Assembly: GCF_042767895.1 (NCBI RefSeq)
Contig: NC_091563.1
Location: forward strand, 41,807,249 to 41,832,248
DNA length: 25,000 nucleotides
Origin: Penaeus vannamei
Taxonomy: Eukaryota > Arthropoda > Malacostraca > Decapoda > Penaeidae
Direction of reading: 5' to 3'
Part shown: positions 12,801-21,860 of the stretch, piece by piece
How positions within the stretch are numbered: the stretch's first letter is position 1
Layout: the number at the start of each line of letters is the position of its first letter
The notes under the pieces: generated by a model
Databases searched by the model: none
Seen by the model: only the letters and a program-made list of their open reading frames with translations
Told to the model about the DNA's origin: nothing
Position numbers and translations under genes: made by a program

Positions 12801-13547
12801 TTAAATACATAAGGAGAAACTATGTGAAAAATGTGTAAGGGCTACACATCTGTATTTACCTGGCAGCAAGTGGTATGTAGTCTTTGTGCCGCGTAGAAAC
12901 CCGGAAATCACCATGACGTGTTTAAAGGGTATCTGGCATTAAGAACTTAAATGCCCTAAATTGTGAGTGCCAGACAAATTAATCACCAGTAATATCTAAT
13001 CAGTGGTGAAAAGGAGAGGGAAGACCACACAAGGCTGTTTTGATAGTGGAACTTGCTTTTTTCTTAGTAAATGACTTGTGTTGGCAGAGCATCCTATATT
13101 TTTCATGCTGTAAAGGTTTACTGTGCTTAAGCTCTTTCATATGTTATTAAAAGCTTTTTTTTTTTTTTTCTTGTACTGGATTTGTATTTTGGTTTTAATT
13201 AAGATAAATTATTCTTTGTTTTTATCTTTTTTTCTGTATAGGATAACTTTTTTTTAAATTTGATTTTATGGTTCATTTCATGCTGTCTCATTTCCTCAGT
13301 TGCAATGACCTTGCCTACTTTAAAATTGCTGACGGGGTACTTACCAAGTAGTCAGCATGATTTTTTAAAGATCAGGGATAACGCAAAATCTCATTCTTTG
13401 AAGGACTTAAACAAAAATGTCTTTATTATCATTATTCCAGACTCGCACCCACAGTCGCAAGTGACAGGACTAGTTTGGCTGGACAACGAGAGGGTGATGT
13501 CTTCAGGGCACGACGGGCTGGTGAAGACATGGAATGTGAAGTTTTGA
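3710..13547 (+). CDS. WDR1: actin-interacting protein 1 (AIP1 / WDR1 / flare), 13-exon coding model with two alternative last exons
   Basis: AIP1 is a cytoplasmic protein with two seven-bladed WD40 propellers that cooperates with ADF/cofilin to disassemble actin filaments. Coding join: 3710-3831, 4891-4981, 6239-6386, 7150-7333, 7552-7707, 8047-8280, 8492-8594, 8862-8972, 9171-9274, 9554-9712, 10017-10106, 10300-10480, then 11274-11380 or 13441-13547. All introns are GT-AG and every phase matches, giving 595 residues after the two-base split codon at the start. Drosophila and human proteins have about 606-608, so only about 10 N-terminal residues are missing. Diagnostic AIP1 segments are LPRTQRGQP, GDPKGK-like, SGDxxGKxRIWDT, PTRPFRIATGSED, EGPPF, SPAHKGGVYAVSWSPDSKQL, SASGDKTCKIWD, SLSGFINYL and WGFHNARIN. 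The opening codon is xTG with x in the previous exon. If x is A, translation could start here as Met-Ala-Val-Trp; otherwise a small upstream exon supplies the start. Confidence 0.96.
3832..4890 (+). other. AIP1 intron, 1059 bp
   Basis: AT-rich with many TTTA/TTTG words and a short (AT)n at about 4251-4262. No coding exon or mobile element was seen. The small frames here are chance. Confidence 0.8.
4891..4981 (+). CDS. WDR1: AIP1 exon (residues 41-70)
   Basis: Acceptor tttcag, donor G|gttagt. It encodes NSSVADVYTEHSIQVNVAQY and then APSGFYVCSG. This matches the ADIYTEH and SGFYIASGD core of blade 1 in AIP1 proteins. It ends with one base of an Asp codon completed in the next exon. Confidence 0.95.
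5391..5452. repeat. 31-bp perfect tandem duplication
   Basis: Positions 5391-5421 and 5422-5452 are identical, each starting ccctttccattt and ending atgggtgttt. It is a two-copy slippage or template-switch duplication inside an intron, with no apparent function. Confidence 0.95.
5853..6032. mobile_element. piggyBac-like MITE (non-autonomous), 180 bp
   Basis: The segment begins CCCTTTATTG and ends GGTAGGG. It is flanked on both sides by TTAA (5849-5852 and 6033-6036), the target duplicated by piggyBac-superfamily elements, whose termini start with CCC. A 10-bp inverted match, ATTTAACCCT against AGGGTTAAAT, spans the two borders. The interior is less AT-rich than the surrounding intron and has no transposase. 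Only CCCT of the terminal repeat matches perfectly inside the TTAA, so family assignment is tentative. Confidence 0.5.
6239..6386 (+). CDS. WDR1: AIP1 exon (residues 71-119)
   Basis: Acceptor attgcag, donor AA|gtaagt. It encodes DQHGKVRIWDTINPEHILKA followed by EYQPLGGPIRDLCWSHDSQR and the VVGEGRGK segment. It contains the WD dipeptide (IWD) closing one blade and the highly conserved GEGR loop. Enters in phase 1 and leaves in phase 2. Confidence 0.96.
6387..7149 (+). other. AIP1 intron, 763 bp
   Basis: No repeat array, RNA gene or exon recognised. The open frame at about 6671-6958 has no homology I recognise and a random composition. Confidence 0.75.
7150..7333 (+). CDS. WDR1: AIP1 exon (residues 120-181)
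   Basis: Acceptor tctccag, donor GCT|gtaagt. It encodes FAHVFMMDTGASVKGDLSGH, then a KAINSVSWKPTRPFRIATGS segment and EGPPFVFKCTKA. The PTRPFR(I/L)xTGSED and FxEGPPF motifs are signature AIP1 sequences in blades 3-4. Confidence 0.97.
7552..7707 (+). CDS. WDR1: AIP1 exon (residues 182-233)
   Basis: Acceptor ttccacag, donor GCT|gtgagt; phase 0 at both ends. It encodes DHTKFVQSVRYSPDGEKYAT, a GGFDGKIFVYNGK blade end and SPAHKGGVYA. Insect and human proteins have SRFV at the second to fifth positions. Confidence 0.97.
7708..8046 (+). other. AIP1 intron, 339 bp
   Basis: AT-rich, with nothing beyond a normal donor (gtgagt) and acceptor (gcttcag). Confidence 0.8.
8047..8280 (+). CDS. WDR1: AIP1 exon (residues 234-311)
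   Basis: This is the longest coding exon. It encodes VSWSPDSKQLLSASGDKTCK followed by IWDAETGEMVSEFVMGTEV and, later, DQQVSCIW and SLSGFINYLNPADPSKPKK. It completes propeller 1 and the inter-propeller strands. The donor is AAG|gttggc, a weak match to the consensus beyond GT, yet homology to other AIP1 proteins (IIKGH across the junction) supports it. Confidence 0.97.
8492..8594 (+). CDS. WDR1: AIP1 exon (residues 312-345)
   Basis: It encodes GHNKPISRIGLSPDRNTLYT, then AGVDGTVTVWDVAT, a complete WD-type blade opening with GH and closing with VWD. The acceptor is immediately preceded by 24 uninterrupted T residues (8465-8488). The donor is G|gtaagt. Confidence 0.96.
8862..8972 (+). CDS. WDR1: AIP1 exon (residues 346-382)
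   Basis: Acceptor tcacacag, donor G|gtcagt. It encodes DNERISGKGHGNHVSGIVVK and DDIVFSAGIDDSVKII. It matches the SGxGHxNQV and CxxDDS segments of the second propeller in Drosophila and human proteins. Confidence 0.96.
9171..9274 (+). CDS. WDR1: AIP1 exon (residues 383-417)
   Basis: Acceptor aatttcag, donor GAG|gttagt. It encodes DRLQNGYTGTSISLGSQPKM and IAALDDGVICVTTKE. This is one of the less conserved parts of AIP1; the QP residues and the position match the family. Confidence 0.93.
9554..9712 (+). CDS. WDR1: AIP1 exon (residues 418-470)
   Basis: Acceptor atcgcag, donor GAG|gtgagc; phase 0 at both ends. It encodes ICMIRDNVKVGSFPISWDGL and later NEVAVGGQDNLIHIYTLDG. The VAVGGxDxxxHIY blade motif is typical of the second AIP1 propeller. 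Confidence 0.96.
9713..10016 (+). other. AIP1 intron, 304 bp
   Basis: Ordinary AT-rich intron with gtgagc donor and tttgcag acceptor. Nothing else recognised. Confidence 0.8.
10017..10106 (+). CDS. WDR1: AIP1 exon (residues 471-500)
   Basis: Thirty codons exactly, donor AAG|gtatgt. It encodes KTTLQHLGPVTDVAYSPDGQ and YLVACDANRK. The GPVTDVAYS and CDAxRK strings are strongly conserved in AIP1. Confidence 0.97.
10300..10480 (+). CDS. WDR1: AIP1 exon (residues 501-560), shared donor for both last exons
   Basis: It encodes VIVYSLPGYEKFNRMEWGFH, then NARINCVAWSPDSSMVASGS and LDTMIIIWSMT before ending IIIK plus one base. The donor A|gtgagt can join either of the two downstream last exons, both of which start with AC to restore an Asn codon. 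Confidence 0.97.
10481..11273 (+). other. AIP1 intron before last exon A, 793 bp
   Basis: No coding sequence or repeat seen. The region must contain, or be flanked by, signals that decide between the two last exons; none can be named from sequence alone. Confidence 0.7.
11274..11380 (+). CDS. WDR1: AIP1 alternative last exon A (proximal)
   Basis: Acceptor gccctacag. After completing the split Asn it encodes SHQQAQVTGMVWLNNEQLIS and GGHDGVVKKWSVKF, then TAG at 11378-11380. This is the final blade of propeller 2. It has the same length, phase and start bases as last exon B. By my hand alignment 24 of 35 residues are identical. It is the less canonical of the two: QQAQ and LNN replace the PQSQ and LDN shared by exon B and insect AIP1. 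Confidence 0.93.
11381..13440 (+). other. 3' UTR of isoform A and/or intron before last exon B
   Basis: It starts with a C-rich patch (11420-11444) and contains CTC/CCT tracts (11990-12043) and T-runs before exon B. No AATAAA was seen; ATTAAA variants occur at about 11601, 11920, 12796 and 13145 and are possible weak polyadenylation signals. No other gene is visible. Confidence 0.6.
13441..13547 (+). CDS. WDR1: AIP1 alternative last exon B (distal)
   Basis: Acceptor attattccag. After the split Asn it encodes SHPQSQVTGLVWLDNERVMS and SGHDGLVKTWNVKF, then TGA at 13545-13547. It is closer than exon A to the fly protein (HPQSQ, LVWLDN), so it probably represents the ancestral last exon. At the nucleotide level about 73 of 107 positions match exon A, with many silent third-position differences, which points to old duplication followed by selection on both. 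Confidence 0.95.
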
Positions 13548-14416
13548 GTTCTCCTAAATTCTTGAGAGAATCCTTCTTCTTGAAACATGGCCTTTTCATT
13601 CAGGACATACGCAAAAGATAACAATAAGAAGACTCGTTATTTGTATTGGGACACCAAGAAATTGCTTCATGATGGATGTGTGTGTGTGTGTGCCATTAAA
13701 TGAAAAAAAAAGAGAACTGGTATATATATAGATATTAATATACTCGTATATATATACAGGTTTGAAGAGCATATCAGACTTAAGAATATAGGGTTTTCTC
13801 ATCACTTTATAGGTAAGTTTAGTTCCTAAGATTATCTCTGAGCCTGGTAATGCAGGGTTTGGAGCCTCTGTATGCTGGAAAGGTTTGTCTGCTGCAAATA
13901 CTATGTGATTTAATCCAAAGAAATTTGAATCCATTTGTCTGCTGTTGAGATTAGTTCTGTATCAGTGCTTTCATGTGACTCAACCAAACTACCAGTTCTT
14001 TCTTTCCTTCTTTGACTGGATTGGAAATAGTAACGTTTGTATTAATTACTAAAATCACATTAATATTTATATGGGAAGTGCATTTATAATATGTAAAAGA
14101 AGAAATGCTATATATCCATAACCATCCTTTGAGTGCATTCTTTTGGTAAGTGTTTTGGGAAGACCTACAAGGAGTCGAGATACACGAAAGTACATAGTTT
14201 GACTGTTGTACATTCCCCACACCCATTAGGTGCTAACCGTCGTGCACTTTAAACTACGAAAGAAAGGAAAAGAAAGCAAGCGGGATGTTGGGATTAAAAA
14301 TTTGAAAAAAAGCAGAGAGTAAGGGCTATGAGCTTTGTTCGTCCCACCAGAGTTTGTCCTCCTTCAACAGTGCAGAGATATTGAATTAGCTTATACATAG
14401 TCCGTTATATCAAAAG

Positions 14417-14422
14417 AATAAA
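14417..14422 (+). terminator. candidate polyadenylation signal AATAAA
   Basis: A canonical hexamer about 870 bp after the exon B stop, followed by a GT-rich stretch (ggttgtttt) within 15 bp, as expected of a cleavage site. One of three candidates. Confidence 0.4.
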
Positions 14423-15134
14423 AAAGGTTGTTTTAGTATATATCCTCTAACTTATTTTTGATACTAGTAGCCCCGAGACTTCCAAGTTCATCATTAGCGC
14501 ATAACAGCTGTAAAATGTCATTCATTTCGAAGGGCTGATGTATTTTTCTTATTAGTAAAAATTCTTGTGCCAATCTTAGAAGAGAGGATGCAATTTACAT
14601 TCAGAATGTAACGAAGAACTCGGAGAAAGCATGTTGCCAAGATGGATGAGCAGGAAAGAAAAAAAAAATCCAATATGATTCACAGAAAAAGAAGGTTATC
14701 TGGCAATATAGTATAAGCATCCGTTAAGACATCAAAACATTCACTGCCTTTTTTTATAGAAGAGAAAAATGGAAAGGAGGGGAAAAAAAGAGACAGACAG
14801 ACAGCCCATATCTTACATGGTTTACCATAATTCAGGAATTGTGTCTATTTTGAATGTTCCTAAGCATCAACATCTTTTTGTAATTTTTGTAGGTGTGAAT
14901 GTTTAAAGATGATTATGATTTCCATTCATGTGTGATTATTGCTTAGTCTCCGTTTTGGGCATGTCTTCCACGCATTGGACATGGAAAAAGCGAAAAAATT
15001 ATTTATTCCATATATTTGGAATGTGATTTTCATTTTTTTTTTTTCTTCTTTTCTTTTTGGTTTGTGTGAGAATAATTTTTACGTGGTTATGCTACATAAA
15101 AAAAAAACTTCAGAAACGAAAACTAAAAAAAAAC

Positions 15135-15140
15135 AATAAA
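15135..15140 (+). terminator. candidate polyadenylation signal AATAAA
   Basis: A canonical hexamer in an A-rich context with a T/GT-rich region (gattgtttgatattcttg) about 20 bp downstream. Confidence 0.35.
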
Positions 15141-16085
15141 TATATATCCCAGTGATTGTTTGATATTCTTGTAATGCCCAGTGATTATGTTTTGTAAAAC
15201 TTCATTTTTGTTTTAAGTTGATCATTTATGGGCCCAAAGTGACCATTGAAGAACTCAGTTGATCCCTTTTCTTTGTTTATTTTTTCTACATTTATATTTC
15301 TTTTTTTCTATACAACTTCACCGTTTCTCCCGTTTATATGGCCACTAGAATTAGACGTACACAACTGTGATCTTTTCCAGACACCGGTAACTATTGTCTC
15401 GCGATGGCTTTCCTGAATGAGGCAGGAATCGAGCCGACTGCACGATGAGGGCACAATGACAAATTTCCCATTGTACTTGCAGAGGCTCTGGCATGATTGT
15501 TCTCTCGTTCTTGCCTTTTGATATTGTGAAATTTGTGATCTGTACAATCTTTCTCATCTCTCACTCGTTCTCTCTTCTTCTCCTTTGTTTTAAAATCTCT
15601 ATTTTTATTTGCCGATTCATGATAAGTGTCACTATAAAACTTTTGGAAATGTGTGTCAATTTTAGTACTTTTTAGGAAGATCCTGTGTAATCAATGAAGA
15701 GCTTATTCAACATTGCAGGGTAGTGCTAATCTCACTGTAAAAGGAGTTTTACCTACTGCATATCTAATTCTGCTCAAGAAACAAAAAGCAAATCTTAAAG
15801 AATAGATATGGTTTTAGTAATAACATTATGCAGAATCTTTTGTAAAGCCATCTGAAAGAAGTTCAAAGAAGCACACACATGGAGAATGTATTATAACTTG
15901 CCATGAGAACAGTGTGCATTTCCTTGTTATAGCAGTGCAAGTACAGAACAAGACTTAATATAGGAAGACCGTACAACTACAAAATACGTATAGCAGTTTT
16001 TCAAAATATTTACACAATATTCCCCTCCCCTTTTTCTGTAAGGCATCAAGTTTCTGAATGCCTTCTCAGCCTTCATTTTGATATC

Positions 16086-16091
16086 AATAAA
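16086..16091 (+). terminator. candidate polyadenylation signal AATAAA
   Basis: A canonical hexamer followed by ggtttctgttctttt. It is the last good plus-strand candidate before the convergent gene and could mark the distal end of AIP1 transcripts. Confidence 0.35.
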
Positions 16092-17803
16092 CAATCACCT
16101 TGGTTTCTGTTCTTTTAATTTTATACCTTCACAAATTATAATTGGTTATTTGCATTGTAAGTGCATTATTTTTTTTTTTTAAGTATCAGCTGCTTGTATT
16201 TTTTTCTGTTTTGGTGTATGGAGACCTAACGGTGTAAATGTTCTTTGTTTAAACCTTAGCAAGCAGTGCTGATAATCAGAATCTTTATAAACTTCTAGTA
16301 TTGATTACGGTAAATGTGAATCCACCTCAAAATAAGCTGGAATGCCTTTTCAACTGGGTGAACAAGTAGATTAAAGTGAAGGTGGTCAAGCTCATGATCA
16401 CAAAAATATGTGCTCAACATAACATTGGAGTTAGAACAAGAGCCAGTGATGTTAGAAAGTCAAATTTACGGAAAAGTCATCTTCATATTTGAAATGGGAT
16501 ATCCCTGGTCTGTGTTGAGTGATGTACAGAATTTATCAAGTATCTTTAGAAGGGGAAATCACTGCACAGTCTGGATTTTGCTGTTATCTGAAGTCCACTT
16601 GGTTGGGTATTCCTGACCCATTTTATGGTGGAAGTTCACAGATGATATTTTAAAAATAATAAGTGTTGCTGGCTGGTAAGTGTGTCTAATTTTATTATGA
16701 ATCAATCTATAAAATTTTCCATATATTTAAGTTGTATATTACATAATAAATCAATATATATATATTGACAAAGTAATGCATTTACCTCTTGAAAAGTTCA
16801 TCTGAAAGTTTATGGAGACAGTAATTTTATTCATATTTTTTTATATCTTGGTAAAGAGAATATATTTCTGCTAATGAACTGCATTAGAAAAGTCATACAT
16901 TCTTAATGAAAAATTTATTAGTCTTGTTCACAAAATGTTTTATCCTAATCTGTTCCACCTTTTTTTTCCTTCATGTTATTACTATTCAAAACATTGCACT
17001 ATCAGGAAAAAAATTCTTCCAAATTCTATCGTTTTATGAGGAACCATGAAAAAAAGACTAAAAAGTAGACGGAACAGTTACTCACCTTAGCCTCATTGGT
17101 TGGAAGGTACAAGCAGATCAGGAAGAAAAAATATGCTTCCTTTTTTCTATTTCCACTTTTTCCCTCTCAATTTCTGCATTTCACACTCTTGTACTAAGCA
17201 AAAGCTAGATTTTCAAGTGTAATGAATCATGTTTTTGTTTAGCAAACAAGTGTAACAAATTCTAAATACACTATTTGGTGGGGGTCCCTGTTTTAATGCC
17301 TTCAAATACACATTAAGTGAATGGTAAAAGAATGAGTTATATGAGGTAAAATTATTTTAATAGATCCATAAATAAAAACTATACATAAATACATTTTAAC
17401 AACAGTAGAATAAAACAATAATTGTGACTTCATATCCATACTATATAACATATAGTGAAACAGCTGCTATATGTTGTTAAATATCTAGTGCAATACTTGC
17501 TTACAATGTAATTAAAAGTCTGTTGTATAATTGCCATTTATACTGTATCTGAGACTTATGTTGTTGCTCTTACAGTCAGAGATTTTGTATAATTAAAAAG
17601 TTTGGTGAAGTTGGCGGTCGTTCAACTTATAGTTATGTCCCAGTGTAATTGGTACCCATACCATAATTGAAGGATCTGGTGTAAGAGGCACTTACAGTTT
17701 ACTTAAAGATTTGGTGCAATGGATAGATAGTGTGTAGTTATAGGTTTAGTGTACAAGGCACAAAACAGTTAAAAGTCAGGTGCCACTGGCGATTATAATC
17801 TGA
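16092..17803. other. convergent intergenic region / 3' UTR of the GGT-like gene
   Basis: AT-rich with no supported exon. Minus-strand AATAAA hexamers occur at 16914-16919 and 16826-16831, roughly 0.9-1 kb past the GGT-like stop codon. Positions about 17560-17820 hold loosely repeated words around ttggtgtaa; this may be a decayed tandem repeat. Confidence 0.45.
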
Positions 17804-18021
17804 TCAAAGGTCTGTAGTAATATTAACAGTGTGTGTTGAGGCAGGTTCCAGCCTGTGTGCAACCCCACCTCCCCGGGCATCAGAACGAGACACCAACTTA
17901 TCTTTGGTTTTGGAAACCCCGTTGACACTAGAGTATGGGAGATGTAGGATCTGCAGTGTGTGGTTCATTGTTAGAAGGTCGTTTCTTACTGTTCCCGGCA
18001 GACGGTCGATGGTACCCAAGT
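17804..18021 (-). CDS. GGT-like last exon
   Basis: Acceptor ttccacag; begins with two bases completing Asp. It encodes LGTIDRLPGTVRNDLLTMNH, an SSVNGVSKTKDKLVSRSDAR segment and GGGVAHRL. The protein continues about 14 residues beyond the usual family end, to NITTDL and a stop. Confidence 0.8.
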
Positions 18022-18880
18022 CTGTGGAAGCGAGAGGAAATAGGTTAAAATGTGGATGTTGCTTTGATTTGATTTTTACCTCTCTTTTTTATATATATAA
18101 GTATGGATGGAGAAATAACTTGTTGAAAAACTTTAACTGAAAAGAAAAGAAATGAAAAAATGAAGTCAAAATATTCTTGCACTCCACATCCACACAAAAC
18201 TCTGAACAAATGAATACAACCCATATATTGTAATATTCCTCACCTTCAACAAAGACTTGATCTAGTCCTGGCCTGACCGTAATTCTCGGCTGTTCAATGG
18301 ACTGGGTGAGGTTTTGGCCTCGGAGAAGCAACTGACTTATCACCTGTATCATTGCTCCTGCATCTGGACTGGACAGCACTGCACGCATCCCACATACCTT
18401 TGGGAATGCAATGTTTTGTTGGAATTTTCTGTTAAGTAGGTGCCTATAGGGTTGTATATTTATTCTTTTTTTTTTCTCCTAGTATAAAGTTACTGTCACG
18501 AGTTAATTTTCATTCATAAGTTATTTCAGATGAATATTAGAAGCAGCAGCTACAACTACTTAATATCAACAATAATAACAAATCAAAATGACAGTCATTT
18601 ACAGCCTGACTTTACAACAATCTTTACTCAACGACCCTCAACAAATCAATTTTCGTAAAAATCTCAACAAATACACAAACCCAGAACAAAAACAAAAACA
18701 ACTGATCCCCCCACCTGCTGCACATCCGTAATAATGACAGGCGTGTAAGTATTAAGAGGTCTGGCGTGTGAAAACTGCTCGTTCTTGGGGTGGTTGTGAG
18801 GAGGCATGTTGGACAGGTGGTTGTTGAAGAGAATTCCACTCTTGGTCATCACGCGGGACCCAAAATAGGTACCAAGGCCA
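17804..18880 (-). CDS. gamma-glutamyltransferase-family protein, C-terminal three exons (partial; likely GGT7-like or pseudoenzyme)
   Basis: Minus-strand join 18880-18715, 18397-18244, 18021-17804; all introns GT-AG and phases consistent, giving 178 residues to a TGA at 17806-17804. Gamma-glutamyltransferases are type II membrane or secreted Ntn-hydrolases that cleave gamma-glutamyl bonds, for example in glutathione. This part is the C-terminal half of the small subunit. TYFGS followed by SGILFNN matches the canonical YFGS...SGILFNNEMDDF; EQPRI corresponds to the EEPRL helix end; SDARGGG corresponds to the terminal SDxRKGG. In contrast, the PLSSM oxyanion motif reads PLNTY, and the GAAGG loop reads SSPDAGA. 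Such losses, plus a Cys-Gly after the loop strand, recall GGT7-type proteins. The nucleophile Thr lies upstream and is not in view. Upstream exons must lie beyond the satellite array. Confidence 0.8.
18022..18243 (-). other. GGT-like intron, 222 bp
   Basis: Donor G|gtgagg at 18243 and acceptor cacag at 18022 on the minus strand. AT-rich, nothing else. Confidence 0.8.
18244..18397 (-). CDS. GGT-like penultimate exon
   Basis: Acceptor ttcccaaag, donor GAAG|gtgagg. It encodes VCGMRAVLSSPDAGAMIQVI, then SQLLLRGQNLTQSIEQPRI and LDQVFVE. It covers the loop that holds the two catalytic glycines in active enzymes (here PDAGA) and the following helix. Confidence 0.82.
18398..18714 (-). other. GGT-like intron, 317 bp
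   Basis: Donor CAG|gtgggg at 18714. Ordinary AT-rich intron. Confidence 0.8.
18715..18880 (-). CDS. GGT-like antepenultimate exon
   Basis: Acceptor tttacag. One base completes a codon, then GLGTYFGSRVMTKSGILFNN, HLSNMPPHNHPKNEQFSHAR and PLNTYTPVIITDVQQ. Strong match to the YFGS...SGILFNN block; the usual P(L)SSM catalytic stretch is PLNTY. Confidence 0.85.
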
Positions 18881-19192
18881 CTGTAAATGAATAAGCAAAT
18901 ATATTAATAAATATACAAATAGATAAATAACAAGCTAACTAAATAAGGTAATTGATTAATGAAAGATAATGATTAATGGTTGACACAAATAATGTACTAG
19001 ACTAATGAAAGATAAAAAAAAAATCTTTACTACAGCATTTATACCATATTTGAGTCATGCCAACTTTCCCTTGTAAAAAAAGAGACTGGCTGTTGATAAA
19101 ATAAAAACCTAGAAAATATATACAACCCTCAAAAAAAGAAAAAACAAATCATGAAATCTCCAGTAGTAAAAGCATCACCTGCTCATCACAAC
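18881..19192 (-). other. probable GGT-like intron flank
   Basis: AT-rich sequence with aaata words leading to the array border. The frame across 19149-19192 is non-repeat flank read through by the array frame; no exon is supported. Confidence 0.6.
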
Positions 19193-19286
19193 ACGAATCA
19201 TCCCCCTTAAAAACAACCCCCATCATGTCTAAAAGTTCCTCCTGGCTACTCACGCATTCAGAGAAACGGAGACGAATCATCCCCCT

Positions 19287-21860
19287 TAGAACGACCACCA
19301 TCATGTCTAAAAGTTCCTCCTGGCTACTCACGCAATCAGAGAAACGCAGACGAATCATCCCCCTTAGAACAACCACCATCATGTCTAAAAGTTCCTCCTG
19401 GCTACTCACGCAATCAGAGAGACGTAGACGAATCATCCCCCTTAGAACAACCACCATCATGTCTAAAAGTTCCTCCTGGCTACTCACGCAATCAGAGAAA
19501 CGTAGACGAATCATCCCCCTTAGAACAACCACCATCATGTCTAAAAGTTCCTCCTGGCTACTCACGCAATCAGAGAGACGTAGACGAATCATCCCCCTTA
19601 GCCCAACCACCATCATGTCTAAAAGTTCCTCCTGGCTACTCACGCAATCAGAGAAACGGAGACGAATCATCCCCCTTAGAACAACCACCATCATGTCTAA
19701 AAGTTCCTCCTGGCTACTCACGCAATCAGAGAAACGCAGACGAATCATCCCCCTTAGAACAACCACCATCATGTCTAAAAGTTCCTCCTGGCTACTCACG
19801 CGATCAGGGAAACGTAGACGAATCATCCCCCTTAGAACAACCACCATCATGTCTAAAAGTTCCTCCTGGCTACTCACGCAATCAGAGAAACGTAGACGAA
19901 TCATCCCCCTTAGAACAACCACCATCATGTCTAAAAGTTCCTCCTGGCTACTCACGCAATCAGAGAGACGTAGACGAATCATCCCCCTTAGCCCAACCAC
20001 CATCATGTCTAAAAGTTCCTCCTGGCTACTCACGCAATCAGGGAAACGCAGACGAATCATCCCCCTTAGACCAACCACCATCATGTCTAAAAGTTCCTCC
20101 TGGCTACTCGCGCAATCAGAGAAACGTAGACGAATCATCCCCCTTAGCCCAACCACCATCATGTCTAAAAGTTCCTCCTGGCTACTCACGCAATCAGAGA
20201 AACGGAGACGAATCATCCCCCTTAGAACAACCACCATCATGTCTAAAAGTTCCTCCTGGCTACTCACGCAATCAGAGAAACGGAGACGAATCATCCCCCT
20301 TAGAACCACCACCATCATGTCTAAAAGTTCCTCCTGGCTACTCACGCAATCAGAGAAACGGAGACGAATCATCCCCCTTAGCCCAACCACCATCATGTCT
20401 AAAAGTTCCTCCTGGCTACTCACGCAATCAGAGAAACGCAGACGAATCATCCCCCTTAGAACAGCCACCATCATGTCTAAAAGTTCCTCCTGGCTACTCA
20501 CGCAATCAGAGAAACGTAGACGAATCATCCCCCTCAGAACAACCACCATCATGTCTAAAAGTTCCTCCTGGCTACTCACGCAACCAGAGAAACGCAGACG
20601 AATCATCCCCCTTAGAACAGCCACCATCATGTCTAAAAGTTCCTCCTGGCTACTCACGCAATCAGAGAAACGGAGACGAATCATCCCCCTTAGCCCAACA
20701 ACCATCATGTCTAAAAGTTCCTCCTGGCTACTCACGCAATCAGAGAAACGTAGACGAATCATCCCCCTTAGCCCAACCACCATCATGTCTAAAAGTTCCT
20801 CCTGGCTACTCACGCAATCAGAGAAACGGAGACGAATCATCCCCCTTAGAACAACCACCATCATGTCTAAAAGTTCCTCCTGGCTACTCACGCAATCAGA
20901 GAAACGGAGACGAATCATCCCCCTTAGCCCAACCACCATCATGTCTAAAAGTTCCTCCTGGCTACTCACGCAATCAGAGAAACGGAGACGAATCATCCCC
21001 CTTAGCCCAACCACCATCATGTCTAAAAGTTCCTCCTGGCTACTCACGCAATCAGAGAAACGTAGACGAATCATCCCCCTTAGCCCAACCATCATCATGT
21101 CTAAAAGTTCCTCCTGGCTACTCACGCAATCAGAGAAACGTAGACGAATCATCCCCCTTAGCCCAACCACCATCATGTCTAAAAGTTCCTCCTGGCTACT
21201 CACGCAATCAGAGAAACGTAGACGAATCATCCCCCTTAGAACAACCACCATCATGTCTAAAAGTTCCTCCTGGCTACTCACGCAATCAGAGAAACGTAGA
21301 CGAATCATCCCCCTTAGAACAACCACCATCATGTCTAAAAGTTCCTCCTGGCTACTCACGCAATCAGAGAAACGTAGACGAATCATCCCCCTTAGAACAA
21401 CCACCATCATGTCTAAAAGTTCCTCCTGGCTACTCACGCAACCAGAGAAACGTAGACGAATCATCCCCCTTAGCCCAACCACCATCATGTCTAAAAGTTC
21501 CTCCTGGCTACTCACGCAATCAGAGAAACGCAGACGAATCATCCCCCTTAGAACAACCACCATCATGTCTAAAAGTTCCTCCTGGCTACTCACGCAATCA
21601 GAGAAACGCAGACGAATCATCCCCCTTAGAACAACCACCATCATGTCTAAAAGTTCCTCCTGGCTACTCACGCAATCAGAGAAACGCAGACGAATCATCC
21701 CCCTTAGCCCAACCACCATCATGTCTAAAAGTTCCTCCTGGCTACTCACGCAATCAGAGAAACGCAGACGAATCATCCCCCTTAGAACAACCACCATCAT
21801 GTCTAAAAGTTCCTCCTGGCTACTCACGCAATCAGAGAAACGCAGACGAATCATCCCCCT
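19287..21860. repeat. higher-order block copy 1 (33 units, 2574 bp)
   Basis: The series of unit variants from here recurs in the same order 2574 bp later: acgacc at 19293 and 21867, cgatcaggg at 19801 and 22375, gctactcgcg at 20102 and 22676, ccctcagaac, aacaacc and accatcatc variants. The left boundary lies between 19269 (g versus c) and 19293. Confidence 0.92.

Larger units (their letters stand above)
13548..16091 (+). other. probable 3' UTR of isoform B and following non-coding DNA
   Basis: AT-rich sequence with a short (TG)n at about 13676-13692 and (AT)n at 13721-13757. No convincing coding exon on either strand. Several possible polyadenylation sites follow (listed separately), so the 3' UTR may be about 0.9 to 2.5 kb long. 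Confidence 0.5.

Noticed and set aside
16410..16616. 68-codon open frame
   Set aside because: Short, no homology recognised, in AT-rich convergent intergenic DNA.
18089..18243. Extension of the GGT-like frame past the donor at 18243
   Set aside because: The frame becomes Phe/Leu-rich intron sequence, and the downstream exon at 18021 continues the family alignment in the right phase.
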